64,000 bases of DNA from JBBTTE01 sp038064395 (GCA_038064395.1 JBBTTE010000003.1:310001-374000), one strand, 5' to 3'; positions 48,653 to 57,495 are shown, counted from the stretch's first letter. The notes: generated from the sequence alone by a model not told the origin. Numbers and translations: made by a program.

Positions 48653-50542
48653 ATGCAGAGCCGTGTAGCTATTCTCGATGCTGGAGGTCAGTACGTTGAC
48701 CTAGTTCGCAAAGCCGTCGAGCGACAAGGTATTCCAGCTGACGTTCTGGCTCTGGACACTCCTCTTGGACAAATCGAAGGCAAATACGGCGCTATTATCA
48801 TATCTGGCAGCCCAGCCAGCTCGCACGAAGAAGCTGCGCCACAACCTGACAAGTCTATATGGGCTTCGCAGTTACCACTTCTTGGTATCTGTTATGGTAT
48901 GCAAGCTATGGTGGTGGCTCATGGCGGCCAAGTTGCTAAGAACGCCATTCGTGAAGATGGCCGTGTCACTACTGTCGTAGACATCGAGCACCCGATATTC
49001 AAAGGCATCAAGAAGGATTTCACAGGACTTTTCACGCATGGTGACTTCGTTAAGTCTATGCCTGCGGACTTTGAGACGATCGGTTCGCACACTCTCAGTG
49101 ACGGCTCTACGGCGTATTCGGCGATTGCCCACGGCAACAAGATAGGCGTACAGTTTCATCCAGAAGTCTTCGATGACACCCTCGAAGGTTACCAGCTATT
49201 CAAGAATTTCCTCGATCTCATCGCGAAGCTCGAGGCCGATGACGGATTCCAAGAAGCTCAACTTAAGCAGCTGATCGCTACCAAGCAGGCGCAAATCGCC
49301 GAGCAGGCTGGCGATAAGCACGTTATTGCATTCGTAAGTGGCGGCGTTGATTCCAGCGTTGCGGCTACGCTGGCCTCAACAGTTATTCCAGCCGATCAAA
49401 TGGACGCTTTCTACATTGATAACGGCTTCATGCGCGATGAGGATGACATGGTCATCGAAGCTCTGCGCGCAGCCGGCATTCCGGTTAACAAAGTTGATGC
49501 CGTTGCTGACTTCGAACAGGCTGTTGCTGAGATTGACGGCGTCGTCAGCCAGCCTTTGTCGGAAGTTACTGATCCAGAGACTAAGCGCAAAATAATTGGC
49601 AAGGCTTTCATAGATGTTCAGAACAAGCTAGTTGCCGGACTGAACTTATCCGAAGCCATGTTGTTGCAGGGGACCAATGCTGCCGACCGCATCGAAAGCG
49701 GCCACAGCACAGGCGACAATAACACTATGACCATCAAGACCCACCACAACCAAGTTAAGGAAGTCCAAGACCTAAAGGTCGCCGGACTGCTTATTGAGCC
49801 GATTGATGATTTGTTCAAAGATGAAGTTCGTGAACTTGGTCGCCAACTCGGCCTGCCTGATGAGCTGGTCGAGCGTCAGCCTTTCCCCGGACCAGGTCTA
49901 GCGATTAGAATTATCGCCTCTGCCGACTCGGTTGCTGATCTGCAGCCTGCGCCTGAGGAGTCCGAACTCCAAAAGTTCATCGACAAGAATGGCTACTCAA
50001 CTGTTGCCCATTTGCTGCCCATTCGCAGTGTTGGTGTCGGTGGCGATGAACGATCTCACTTGTCAGTTGCAGCCCTGGATCACGGCAATCTCACCGCTGA
50101 TGACCTCGTGAGGCTAGGCAGTGACTTGCCAGCCCACTTCCGCGAAACTGTTAACCGCGTGATCTACGCACTAGGCTCGCAATCTTTGACCGAGCGTTCA
50201 TTGACCAAGACATTGTTGACAGCTGACGTGCGGGCTCAGCTCAGACAGGCCGATAAAATTGTTTTCGAAGAAATGCGCTCAGCGGATCTGCTAGGCTCTG
50301 TTAAGCAGTTCCCAGTTGTTCTTCTGCCTCTATCGTTTGGTGCTGAAGGCCAGCGTTCGGTCGTGTTGCGTCCCGTTATTACTAGTACTTTTATGACAGT
50401 TCAGGCCATGCTGCCCGAACGGGATCTGCCTATTTCGTTTTTGGAGAAGATTACGCAGCGAATTCTGGCTGAGGTCGAAGGGATTTCCCAAGTTTTCCTC
50501 GACCTAACTAATAAGCCGCCGGCTACCACCGAGTGGGAGTAA
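48653..50542 (+). CDS. guaA: GMP synthase, long eukaryote-like form
   Basis: Glutamine-hydrolysing XMP-to-GMP enzyme, 629 aa against the usual 510-525 in bacteria. Glutaminase domain: LLGICYGMQAM (Cys nucleophile) and GVQFHPEVFDD; ATP-pyrophosphatase P-loop FVSGGVDSSVAATLA; FPGPGLAIRII. The C-terminal dimerisation domain is expanded (LLPIRSVGVGGDERSHLSVA) and ends FLDLTNKPPATTEWE, which resembles the end of eukaryotic GMPS (DLTSKPPGTTEWE). I start at ATG 48653 because the promoter TGCTATAAT ends just before it. Confidence 0.94.
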   Translation: MQSRVAILDAGGQYVDLVRKAVERQGIPADVLALDTPLGQIEGKYGAIIISGSPASSHEEAAPQPDKSIWASQLPLLGICYGMQAMVVAHGGQVAKNAIREDGRVTTVVDIEHPIFKGIKKDFTGLFTHGDFVKSMPADFETIGSHTLSDGSTAYSAIAHGNKIGVQFHPEVFDDTLEGYQLFKNFLDLIAKLEADDGFQEAQLKQLIATKQAQIAEQAGDKHVIAFVSGGVDSSVAATLASTVIPADQMDAFYIDNGFMRDEDDMVIEALRAAGIPVNKVDAVADFEQAVAEIDGVVSQPLSEVTDPETKRKIIGKAFIDVQNKLVAGLNLSEAMLLQGTNAADRIESGHSTGDNNTMTIKTHHNQVKEVQDLKVAGLLIEPIDDLFKDEVRELGRQLGLPDELVERQPFPGPGLAIRIIASADSVADLQPAPEESELQKFIDKNGYSTVAHLLPIRSVGVGGDERSHLSVAALDHGNLTADDLVRLGSDLPAHFRETVNRVIYALGSQSLTERSLTKTLLTADVRAQLRQADKIVFEEMRSADLLGSVKQFPVVLLPLSFGAEGQRSVVLRPVITSTFMTVQAMLPERDLPISFLEKITQRILAEVEGISQVFLDLTNKPPATTEWE

Positions 50543-50555
50543 GCCATAGGTTTCC

Positions 50556-50639
50556 GGCGCACCCAACAATAATTGTATGATTCTTGTTGGGGAGTCAGAC
50601 CATCCAACACAAACTCAACACAAATTGTTGGGTAGCGCC
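50556..50639. terminator. Nested CCAACA/TGTTGG palindrome after guaA
   Basis: Outer arms GGCGC-ACCCAACAAT (50556-50570) and ATTGTTGGGTAGCGCC (50624-50639) match with one unpaired base. Inside, TGTTGG and CCAACA form a second hairpin. It lies between convergent genes and may terminate both. ATTGTTGGGTAG recurs identically after trmD. Confidence 0.6.
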
Positions 50640-50655
50640 CCGCAGATATAAAGTA

Positions 50656-51435
50656 CTAGAACTCCATGGGCTTTTGAGCCAAGGCGCTAACCATTGTGCC
50701 TTTGGCTGGGTTGGAAGGATTAAAGTCTTCGCCGAACATCATATTCCATCTACCAACTTGTGGTATAGATTGACTGTGGATGATTTTGGCTTGCTTGCCC
50801 GCAAAATAATTCACCAAATCTCCCTGATCCATGAACAGGACGGGCTCAAGCTTTTCCTCACCGGTGCAGATGCAGTAGTCTTCTATGACATTGCCTCCAT
50901 CTAACATGGTTGGCCCCCAAGCTTCTTCACTGGCAAGTATCAGTTCCTTGTATCCTTCAGACTCTTTGCTAGCCATTCGTATCCACATATGACCACCGGG
51001 CTTAAGCGCATCGTATGCCTTGTCGAACAAATCAAGAGCTTCAGCCTTAGACGGGACGTGCACTAACTCGGCCAGCACAGCCAAATCGTATTCACTTTTG
51101 CCAAGCTCGGCTTTGAACATGTCTTCAATTCGAACTTCTAATGATACCGGCAATGACTCCGACAGTTCACCCACTATAGTTTCAAGATCTTCCGCGGCCT
51201 CGGTATCTAGGTCATAGCCGACAACATTCATGCCCCAGAGGGCTAGCGGTAGACCGTTACGACCGAATCCGATTCCAAGATCGAGAGCCTTGCCGTCGGG
51301 TTTTACGAACCGGTCGGCATATTTCCATAGTTCTGGGTCGCCAGACACAAAATGCCAACCACGTTCTTCGGGATTATGGAGCATGCCATTAAGCAGTTGG
51401 TTATTTGGCCCAATGACCAGTCTTTCAGAACTCAT
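50656..51435 (-). CDS. SAM-dependent methyltransferase
   Basis: 259 aa class I methyltransferase: motif I KALDLGIGFGRNGLPLALWG (about residues 39-58), acidic VVGYDLDTEAAEDLE, LAVLAELVHV and the post-motif KPGGHMWIRM. It resembles tellurite-resistance/TehB-type small-molecule methyltransferases but specificity is unknown. I start at ATG 51435 (MSSERLVIG), six bases after TATAAT. The downstream neighbour (plus strand) is the divergent leuS, 87 bases away. Confidence 0.83.
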   Translation of the reverse strand: MSSERLVIGPNNQLLNGMLHNPEERGWHFVSGDPELWKYADRFVKPDGKALDLGIGFGRNGLPLALWGMNVVGYDLDTEAAEDLETIVGELSESLPVSLEVRIEDMFKAELGKSEYDLAVLAELVHVPSKAEALDLFDKAYDALKPGGHMWIRMASKESEGYKELILASEEAWGPTMLDGGNVIEDYCICTGEEKLEPVLFMDQGDLVNYFAGKQAKIIHSQSIPQVGRWNMMFGEDFNPSNPAKGTMVSALAQKPMEF

Positions 51436-51521
51436 AAACATATTATAAATCATTCCTCAACATATTACAAACTGCTTAAATCAACTCATTACAGAGATAG
51501 TTTGTTACAATGTAATCTGTT

Positions 51522-54500
51522 ATGCAGAGATATACCCCCAAAGACATTGAGACCAAATGGCAGGACAAGTGGGAGGCCGATAAGATCTATCAGGCCAGTG
51601 AGGATCCGGCCAAGCCTAAGAAGTACGTACTAGAGTATTTCCCGTATCCAAGTGGTGCCGCAATGCATGTCGGACACGTGAGGAACTACACGATTGGCGA
51701 TGCTGTAGCAAGATTTGGTCGAATGACTGGGCATAATGTTCTGCATCCAATGGGTTGGGATGCCTTCGGCTTGCCAGCGGAGAATTATGCGATTAAGACG
51801 GGCAACAGCCCCAAACAGATAATTTCTGACAGCACATCTAAGTTCAAGAAGCAGTTGATGCAAATGGGTTTCAGCTACGATTGGTCACGCGAGATCAACA
51901 GTTCGGACCCCAATTATTATAAGTGGACACAGTGGTTCTTCTTAATGCTGTTCAACAAGGGCTTGGCCTACCAGCAAGAAGCGCTAGTCAACTGGGATCC
52001 AGTCGATAAGACAGTGCTCGCCAACGAGCAAGTCATAGACGGCAAGGCTGAACGAAGCGGCGCCGTTGTAGAGAAGAAGTCTCTCAAGCAATGGTTCTTC
52101 AAGATAACAGATTATGCTGACCGCTTGTTGGAAGACTTGGATGATCTGGATTGGTCTGACGCTATCAAATCCATGCAGCGCAATTGGATTGGCCGTTCGG
52201 TTGGTGCGGAGGTTGAGTTTGCTATCGACGAAAAAGCCGATTACGTACTGCTTCATGGCTATACAGGAACACCAGAGGAAACTTTCTTTCCAGTCCTGCG
52301 CAAGAAGATCGAAAGCCTTGGGCACAAAGTCTATGCACCCCAGCTTCCTAACACCGACAATCCTACGATTATGGAGCAGGTAGAGTTCGTCAGGGACAAC
52401 TACGAGTTTACAGAGAATAGTATATTGCTTGGGCAGAGCTTAGGCTCACCCGTAGCACTCAAGGTCGTTGAGGGTCTGAGCAAGCCGATAAAGAAACTGG
52501 TAATCGTGTGCGGCTTCGCCGAGCCGAAGTTTGTCGACAAAAAGCGACCTTTCGAACAAAGCTTTGACTGGCAGTTCGACTTCGATAAGATCAAGCAAAA
52601 CGTAGAACAAATAGTCATCTTACGTGACAAGAACGACACCCTTATACCGCCAGAACGAGCTCAGTTCTTGCTAGATAAGCTTGGCGGCACTCTAGTCGAC
52701 TTTGATGCGGAAGAGAACCACGCTTGTGGCCCGAACGAACCTGTAGTTATCGAGAACACGATCAGCAGTCTCAAGGTTTTCACGACTCGTCCGGATACGT
52801 TGTTTGGTGCAACATTCATGGTGTTAGCTCCCGAACACCCACTGGTTAAACAAATAACCACAGACGGTCAAAAGTCCGAAGTCGAAGCTTATATCAAAGC
52901 TGCAGGTTCCAAGAGCGAAATAGAACGCCAAGATACTGACCGCGAAAAGACGGGCGTCTTCACTGGTGCTTATGCGATTAACCCCGTCAACCAAGCCAAG
53001 GTTCCGATCTGGATTGCTGACTATGTATTAGCTGGCTATGGTACCGGTGCGATCATGGCAGTTCCGGCTCATGATGAACGCGATTTTGCATTTGCTAAGA
53101 AGTTTGAGCTACCAATAGTACAAGTAATCAAGGTTTCTAATTCTGGAAGCGATGCTGATAATCCTGCATTACAACTTATGAGCGATATTACTACTAAGCT
53201 TGAGTCGGCATATGTAACTGAAGGTGAGGTATGTAACTCGGGCGACTATGATGGCATAAGTTCGGCAGAAATGCGCGAAAAAATAGTCCAAGATCTTGAG
53301 AAATCCAAAACCGCCCGAGAAGTCGTTAATTATAAGATCCGTGATTGGCTAATTAGCCGTCAGCGCTATTGGGGCGCACCGATCCCGATTATCCACTGTC
53401 CGACAGACGGTGCGGTCGCTGTGCCAGAAGATCAATTACCGGTTGTTCTGCCAGAAGTTGAGAGTTACGAACCTAGTGGTGACGGCCGCAGTCCGCTAGC
53501 CAATGTGGAAGAATTCGTGAACACGACTTGTCCTAAGTGTGGTGGTCCAGCTGAACGAGAGACTGACACTATGGACGGCTTCGCATGCTCTAGTTGGTAC
53601 TTCCTGCGATTCGCTGATCCACACAATGACAAGGTGGCTTTCGACAAGGACAAGGCTAAGTTCTGGCTACCCGTTGACGATTACATAGGTGGTGCTGAAC
53701 ACGCCGTGATGCATCTGTTATATGCTCGCTTCTGGACCAAGGTTATGTATGACGAAGGGCTAATTGAGTTCAGCGAGCCCTTCGCCAAGCTGCGTAACCA
53801 AGGCATGATCCTCGCGCCTGACGGCAACAAGATGAGTAAGAGCAAGGGTAACACGATTGAGCCTGATGGTCTGATCGAGCAAGGCTATGGCGCGGACAGT
53901 ATTCGAATTATGGAGCTGTTCGTTGGTCCGTGGAATCAAGCTGCCAACTGGAGTGTTGAAGGTATGGGCGGCGCACATCGTTTCTTGCAACGCACCTGGA
54001 CTCTAGTCCAAGAATTCAATGAAAGCGACGGCGGTTCTGCCGAATCCGCCGAGCTAAAGCGTTCGATCCATGCAACCATCAAGAAGGTCACCCAAGACCT
54101 TGGAGACCTGAGCTTCAACACTGCCATTGCTGCTCTCATGGAGTGTGTCAATGAGCTATACAGAATCAAAGCCGAAGACAAGTATCAGTCTGTTGAGTGG
54201 CAGTGGGGCCTTGAGTCGTTACTTCAATTACTTGCGCCGTTTGCCCCTCATATTGCCGAAGAATTATGGCAACAAATGGGCCAAGACGAATCGATCCACA
54301 CCAGTGAATGGCCTACTTACGACGAGAAGTACTTGGTTCAGGACAGCTTGATCATCGCGGTTCAGGTTAATGGCAAGCTGCGCGGTGAGATTCAAGTTGC
54401 CGCAGGAGTGACCGAAGAAGCAGTCGTTGAAGCCGCCCAAGCCAATGACAAAGTCGCTGCACATCTTAATGATCAGACAATTCGCAAAACCATCTACGTA

Positions 54501-54530
54501 CCCAACAAGCTCGTCAACTTCGTAATCTAG
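51522..54530 (+). CDS. leuS: Leucyl-tRNA synthetase with inserted alpha/beta-hydrolase domain
   Basis: Charges tRNA-Leu; 1002 aa against about 800-870 normally. Catalytic HIGH variant HVGHVRNYT (residues 50-53), KMSKS intact in NKMSKSKGN, editing motifs TTRPDT (421-426) and AVPAHDERD intact, anticodon-binding and C-terminal domains present. Between the editing-domain strand GAEVEFAID (228-236) and SLKVFTTRPDT is an extra module of about 178 residues: LLHGYTGTPEE, LLGQSLGSP (Ser306), DKNDTLIP (Asp372) and ENHACGP (His400), a complete serine-hydrolase triad. The reading frame is continuous. Confidence 0.96.
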   Translation: MQRYTPKDIETKWQDKWEADKIYQASEDPAKPKKYVLEYFPYPSGAAMHVGHVRNYTIGDAVARFGRMTGHNVLHPMGWDAFGLPAENYAIKTGNSPKQIISDSTSKFKKQLMQMGFSYDWSREINSSDPNYYKWTQWFFLMLFNKGLAYQQEALVNWDPVDKTVLANEQVIDGKAERSGAVVEKKSLKQWFFKITDYADRLLEDLDDLDWSDAIKSMQRNWIGRSVGAEVEFAIDEKADYVLLHGYTGTPEETFFPVLRKKIESLGHKVYAPQLPNTDNPTIMEQVEFVRDNYEFTENSILLGQSLGSPVALKVVEGLSKPIKKLVIVCGFAEPKFVDKKRPFEQSFDWQFDFDKIKQNVEQIVILRDKNDTLIPPERAQFLLDKLGGTLVDFDAEENHACGPNEPVVIENTISSLKVFTTRPDTLFGATFMVLAPEHPLVKQITTDGQKSEVEAYIKAAGSKSEIERQDTDREKTGVFTGAYAINPVNQAKVPIWIADYVLAGYGTGAIMAVPAHDERDFAFAKKFELPIVQVIKVSNSGSDADNPALQLMSDITTKLESAYVTEGEVCNSGDYDGISSAEMREKIVQDLEKSKTAREVVNYKIRDWLISRQRYWGAPIPIIHCPTDGAVAVPEDQLPVVLPEVESYEPSGDGRSPLANVEEFVNTTCPKCGGPAERETDTMDGFACSSWYFLRFADPHNDKVAFDKDKAKFWLPVDDYIGGAEHAVMHLLYARFWTKVMYDEGLIEFSEPFAKLRNQGMILAPDGNKMSKSKGNTIEPDGLIEQGYGADSIRIMELFVGPWNQAANWSVEGMGGAHRFLQRTWTLVQEFNESDGGSAESAELKRSIHATIKKVTQDLGDLSFNTAIAALMECVNELYRIKAEDKYQSVEWQWGLESLLQLLAPFAPHIAEELWQQMGQDESIHTSEWPTYDEKYLVQDSLIIAVQVNGKLRGEIQVAAGVTEEAVVEAAQANDKVAAHLNDQTIRKTIYVPNKLVNFVI
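52236..52764 (+). other. Alpha/beta-hydrolase domain embedded in LeuRS
   Basis: Residues about 239-415 of LeuRS. The first strand DYVLLHGYTGTPEETFFPVL and the elbow LLGQSLGSP align with FVFHGTAGRPEDNWFPWL and LIGHSKGG of the free hydrolase at 37996-38553; both share the order Ser elbow, Asp loop, terminal His and similar spacing. E. coli LeuRS has a short turn at this place (FNVNDYDNTLTVYTTRPDT). The domain therefore sits in a beta-turn of the CP1 editing domain. Confidence 0.88.
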
Positions 54531-54611
54531 TTCTACCCCTTGAGAAAACCGCTCTAATAGGTTAGTATGTAGGTAAGTTTTGTTAACCTAATCGAAGGAA
54601 ATGTCACCTAT

Positions 54612-54752
54612 ATGGGTAAACCTAAGAAGCGAACCAGCCCCCGGAAGACAGGCACCCGCCGCAGTCACTTGGTGCTTAAGCTAGCCCGCAAAGTCAACGC
54701 TAAGTCACCTGTTAAGATCCGCACTACCAAGCGCGAATCTGCCAAAGTCTAG
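54612..54752 (+). CDS. rpmF: 50S ribosomal protein L32
   Basis: 46 codons: MGKPKKRTSPRKTGTRRSHL, then LVLKLARKVNAKSPVKIRTT. The K-P-K-x-R-T-S-x-x-x-x-x-x-R-R-S-H pattern fits bL32 although the zinc-binding Cys pairs are absent. It sits ahead of nusB in an rpmF-nusB-nudix-rnc run. The upstream region has an imperfect hairpin (AGGTTA with TAACCT) that might serve autoregulation. A Shine-Dalgarno AAGGAAA lies upstream. Confidence 0.85.
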   Translation: MGKPKKRTSPRKTGTRRSHLVLKLARKVNAKSPVKIRTTKRESAKV

Positions 54753-54783
54753 CAACACCTAGTACACGAAGGAATTTAACAAT

Positions 54784-55329
54784 ATGGCCTCGAATCGTCA
54801 CCTCGGTCGAATAATCGCTCTCCAGACGCTCTACGAACAGGAGCTAAGACTTGAGGCCGATGACAAAAACTTCGACTCCAAGGAAGTATTGGAGCGAAAT
54901 ATCTCCCGTTATAAGGAGATGATCGACGACGTATCCTTCATCCGTGATCTTGTAGCAGGCGTTACCAGGCAAGCCAGCCAGCTCGATACTGAGCTTCAGC
55001 CAGTGGCGCCCGAGTGGCCAATTGATCAGATTGCTCGCATGGATCGATTGGTTCTAAGGATAGGACTGTACGAGCTTCAGAACGAGGCAGATGTACCACC
55101 CAAGGTAGTTATCAATGAGGCTGTTGAGCTAGCTAAGGCCTTTGGTGGCGACAATTCATCTAAGTTCATCAACGGTGTTCTCGGAACTCTGCTACGTCAG
55201 AGGGAAGAGAAGCAGTCTGCTGCCAAGAAACCGACGGCTAAGGCTAATAAGAAGCCAGTCGCCAAAAAAGCTCCTGCCAAGAAGTCGACTGTCAAAAAAC
55301 CAACTGTCAAAAAGCCCACTAAGAAGTAA
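54784..55329 (+). CDS. nusB: Transcription antitermination protein NusB with Lys-rich tail
   Basis: 181 aa. The NusB helical domain occupies residues 1-140 (RHLGRIIALQTLYEQELR, MDRLVLRIGLYELQNEADVPPKVVINEAVELAKAFGGDNSSKFINGVLGTL). Residues 145-181 are a Lys/Ala/Pro-rich repeat tail (KKPVAKKAPAKKSTVKKPTV) likely to bind RNA or be disordered. NusB binds boxA with S10 during rRNA transcription. Located between rpmF and the Nudix gene. Confidence 0.93.
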   Translation: MASNRHLGRIIALQTLYEQELRLEADDKNFDSKEVLERNISRYKEMIDDVSFIRDLVAGVTRQASQLDTELQPVAPEWPIDQIARMDRLVLRIGLYELQNEADVPPKVVINEAVELAKAFGGDNSSKFINGVLGTLLRQREEKQSAAKKPTAKANKKPVAKKAPAKKSTVKKPTVKKPTKK

Positions 55330-55340
55330 GGTAATACCAA

Positions 55341-55841
55341 GTGCAAAGACCCAAACCCATACAAGGCATCAAGAAACTGGCCCTTAAGAGGCGCCCAGTA
55401 ATTGATGAGGTTGTCCGCGAAACCACTTCTGGCGGCATAGTCTTCCGTCGCCACGCCAAGACTGGCGAAGTTCAGATCTTGCTGATGCAGGATGCCAAGA
55501 ACCGCTGGACTATACCCAAGGGTCACGTTGAGCCCGGCGAAGAGCCTAAGGGCACAGCCGAGCGCGAAATCCGCGAAGAGACTGGCCTTAAGGAAATGAA
55601 AGTCCACAGCTGGTTAGGCAAGGTTAACTTCCGCTACCGCCGCAGCCACACGCTTGTCTTAATGACGATGCACATTTATCTAGTAGAAGGCCTTGGTGAC
55701 AGTGACAAGCTACACCCCGAGGATTGGCTCAATGACATCAAGTGGCTGCCGGCCACTGAAGCTGTCGACAAGATCGCTTATGACGATATCGGTAAGATTA
55801 TCTTACTGGGCATGAAGAAGATCCGTGAGGGTAAGCTCTAG
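55341..55841 (+). CDS. Nudix hydrolase
   Basis: 166 aa with the full Nudix box GHVEPGEEPKGTAEREIREETGL (about residues 60-82). Basic N-terminus, and TTSGGIVFRRHAKTGEVQILLM before the box. Resembles Ap4A or (di)nucleotide-polyphosphate hydrolases. GTG start with AAGGTAA upstream. It overlaps nothing but follows nusB by 11 bases and precedes rnc by 3, so it is in the operon. Confidence 0.92.
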   Translation: MQRPKPIQGIKKLALKRRPVIDEVVRETTSGGIVFRRHAKTGEVQILLMQDAKNRWTIPKGHVEPGEEPKGTAEREIREETGLKEMKVHSWLGKVNFRYRRSHTLVLMTMHIYLVEGLGDSDKLHPEDWLNDIKWLPATEAVDKIAYDDIGKIILLGMKKIREGKL

Positions 55842-55844
55842 ACC

Positions 55845-56543
55845 ATGGACAACGCCGCTTATCTTGCCTTCGCGACCGAAAAGCTACAAGTTACCTTCAA
55901 CGACATCGAGCTTTTGATCACAGCCTTCACACACCGTTCATACCTCAACGAGCATAAGAAGACCGTCAAGGCGCACAATGAACGTCTAGAATTCTTGGGT
56001 GACGCCGTCCTTGAGCTTGTCGTAACAGAGTATCTGTATACCAATTACCCTGATCCAGAAGGTGTTCTGACCAACTGGCGCAGTAGTCTTGTGCGCACCG
56101 AGAGTATCGGTGCTGCAGCTGCTAAGTTTGGCTTCGAACCACTCTTGCGTCTCAGTCGTGGTGAGAAGCGAGGCTCAGACAGAGCCCGCGCGCAGATTCT
56201 GGCCAATAGCTTCGAGGCTGTTGTCGGTGCGATTTATATTGATCAGGGCTACGACGTCGCTAAGACCTTCATCACCGCTAGTATCTTGAGCACCTTCGAA
56301 GAAATCCTAAGCTCAGGGTCATGGATGGACTCCAAGTCTCACCTCCAAGAATTATCACAGAGCAAGGAGACAGCTACCCCTGTTTATAAGGTCATGAACG
56401 AGGACGGCCCAGACCACGACAAGACCTTCACAGTCGGAGTCTACGTCAATGACAAACTGCGCGGTCAAGGCACTGGTCCGAGCAAGCAAGCTGCCCAACA
56501 GAAGGCGGCTGAAGCCGCTCTCGTCTACTACAAACAACAGTAG
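55845..56543 (+). CDS. rnc: Ribonuclease III
   Basis: 232 aa double-strand RNA endonuclease for rRNA processing. Catalytic signature NERLEFLGDAVLELVVTEYLY (residues 45-65), second acidic site ANSFEAVVGAIYIDQGY, then a C-terminal dsRNA-binding domain (SHLQELSQSKETATPVYKV, QAAQQKAAEAAL). It starts three bases after the Nudix stop. Confidence 0.96.
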   Translation: MDNAAYLAFATEKLQVTFNDIELLITAFTHRSYLNEHKKTVKAHNERLEFLGDAVLELVVTEYLYTNYPDPEGVLTNWRSSLVRTESIGAAAAKFGFEPLLRLSRGEKRGSDRARAQILANSFEAVVGAIYIDQGYDVAKTFITASILSTFEEILSSGSWMDSKSHLQELSQSKETATPVYKVMNEDGPDHDKTFTVGVYVNDKLRGQGTGPSKQAAQQKAAEAALVYYKQQ

Positions 56544-56589
56544 TTAAAGCGCTTGTATTTTATAGAGTTTCGTGCTATAATATATATGT

Positions 56590-57462
56590 ATGTTTAAGTT
56601 TAATTCGAGCGAAACCAGAGAGCGTAATGCTTTTGTTGAAAACGCTATTGAAGAAGTGTCAGAAAGCCTACGTTCAGAAGCTGTAATTTACAGATTGGGC
56701 GACACGGCTACACTTTTAGCAGATAGAGTGGACAGATTGTACATACCTAATATAAAAAATGGCTTAGTGTCGGCACCAAAGAAGTACAAATCAACAACTC
56801 ATATACCCATAATTGCTATGTATCCTGAAGAAAAACTAATGCAAGATAAGTCACTGGCGACTATGAACCCAATTCAAGAGTCAGTAGTTAGGCTCAAAAT
56901 GCAAAATTGGTACGGAGAGGATGCTGACTATGACGACGCAATAGCAGCCGTTAACACTTCTCTCCAGATATGCCACCCAGCGGATATGTCAGGAGCCACA
57001 AAGGGACGAGACGGCTTCGTTTGGCACTCCGCAACTGTTCGGCGACTTGTCGATATGATTCCAGATAAGGTTGGCAAAACCACAAACAGACTGTTTAACG
57101 GGCGTCCTCTAATCGGCTTAATACCCAGAGCGGACACGCCCCAGGAAGAGGTGAACGCTACATTTGTGCATGAACTGGTGCACACTATTCAGGCCGATAA
57201 TGAGCCAGTGCGTAATCCTAACAAGCTAACGTCTAGTTTGTATTCTCGGGAACTCGAAGCGTATCACATAGCTAGTTACTATGGCATGGGTCTTTATGAG
57301 ACACCTAATGGCAAATACCATGGTTCAAAGAGCGCACTTAAGCAGCTTTCAATTGAAAGTCTTCGCGCCAAACACACACGCCTTGGTGAACCGTTTTATG
57401 CGAATGCCGTTCTCGAAGCGGCTTTGGATGAAGCAGGCATAGATATTATCGGTAGCCGGTAG
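56590..57462 (+). CDS. Putative HExxH zinc metallopeptidase, lineage-specific
   Basis: 290 aa, soluble, low in GC relative to neighbours. Contains the zinc motif HELVH (TFVHELVHTIQADNE, about residues 196-200) and, downstream, a Glu in SRELEAYHIASYYGM that could be the third ligand. The pattern resembles minimal gluzincins, but I cannot name a family. No signal peptide, so it would act in the cytoplasm or be secreted otherwise. TATAAT lies eight bases before the ATG (leaderless). Confidence 0.7.
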   Translation: MFKFNSSETRERNAFVENAIEEVSESLRSEAVIYRLGDTATLLADRVDRLYIPNIKNGLVSAPKKYKSTTHIPIIAMYPEEKLMQDKSLATMNPIQESVVRLKMQNWYGEDADYDDAIAAVNTSLQICHPADMSGATKGRDGFVWHSATVRRLVDMIPDKVGKTTNRLFNGRPLIGLIPRADTPQEEVNATFVHELVHTIQADNEPVRNPNKLTSSLYSRELEAYHIASYYGMGLYETPNGKYHGSKSALKQLSIESLRAKHTRLGEPFYANAVLEAALDEAGIDIIGSR

Positions 57463-57495
57463 GGCAATAATCACAAGTCAGATTTGGATATAGGT

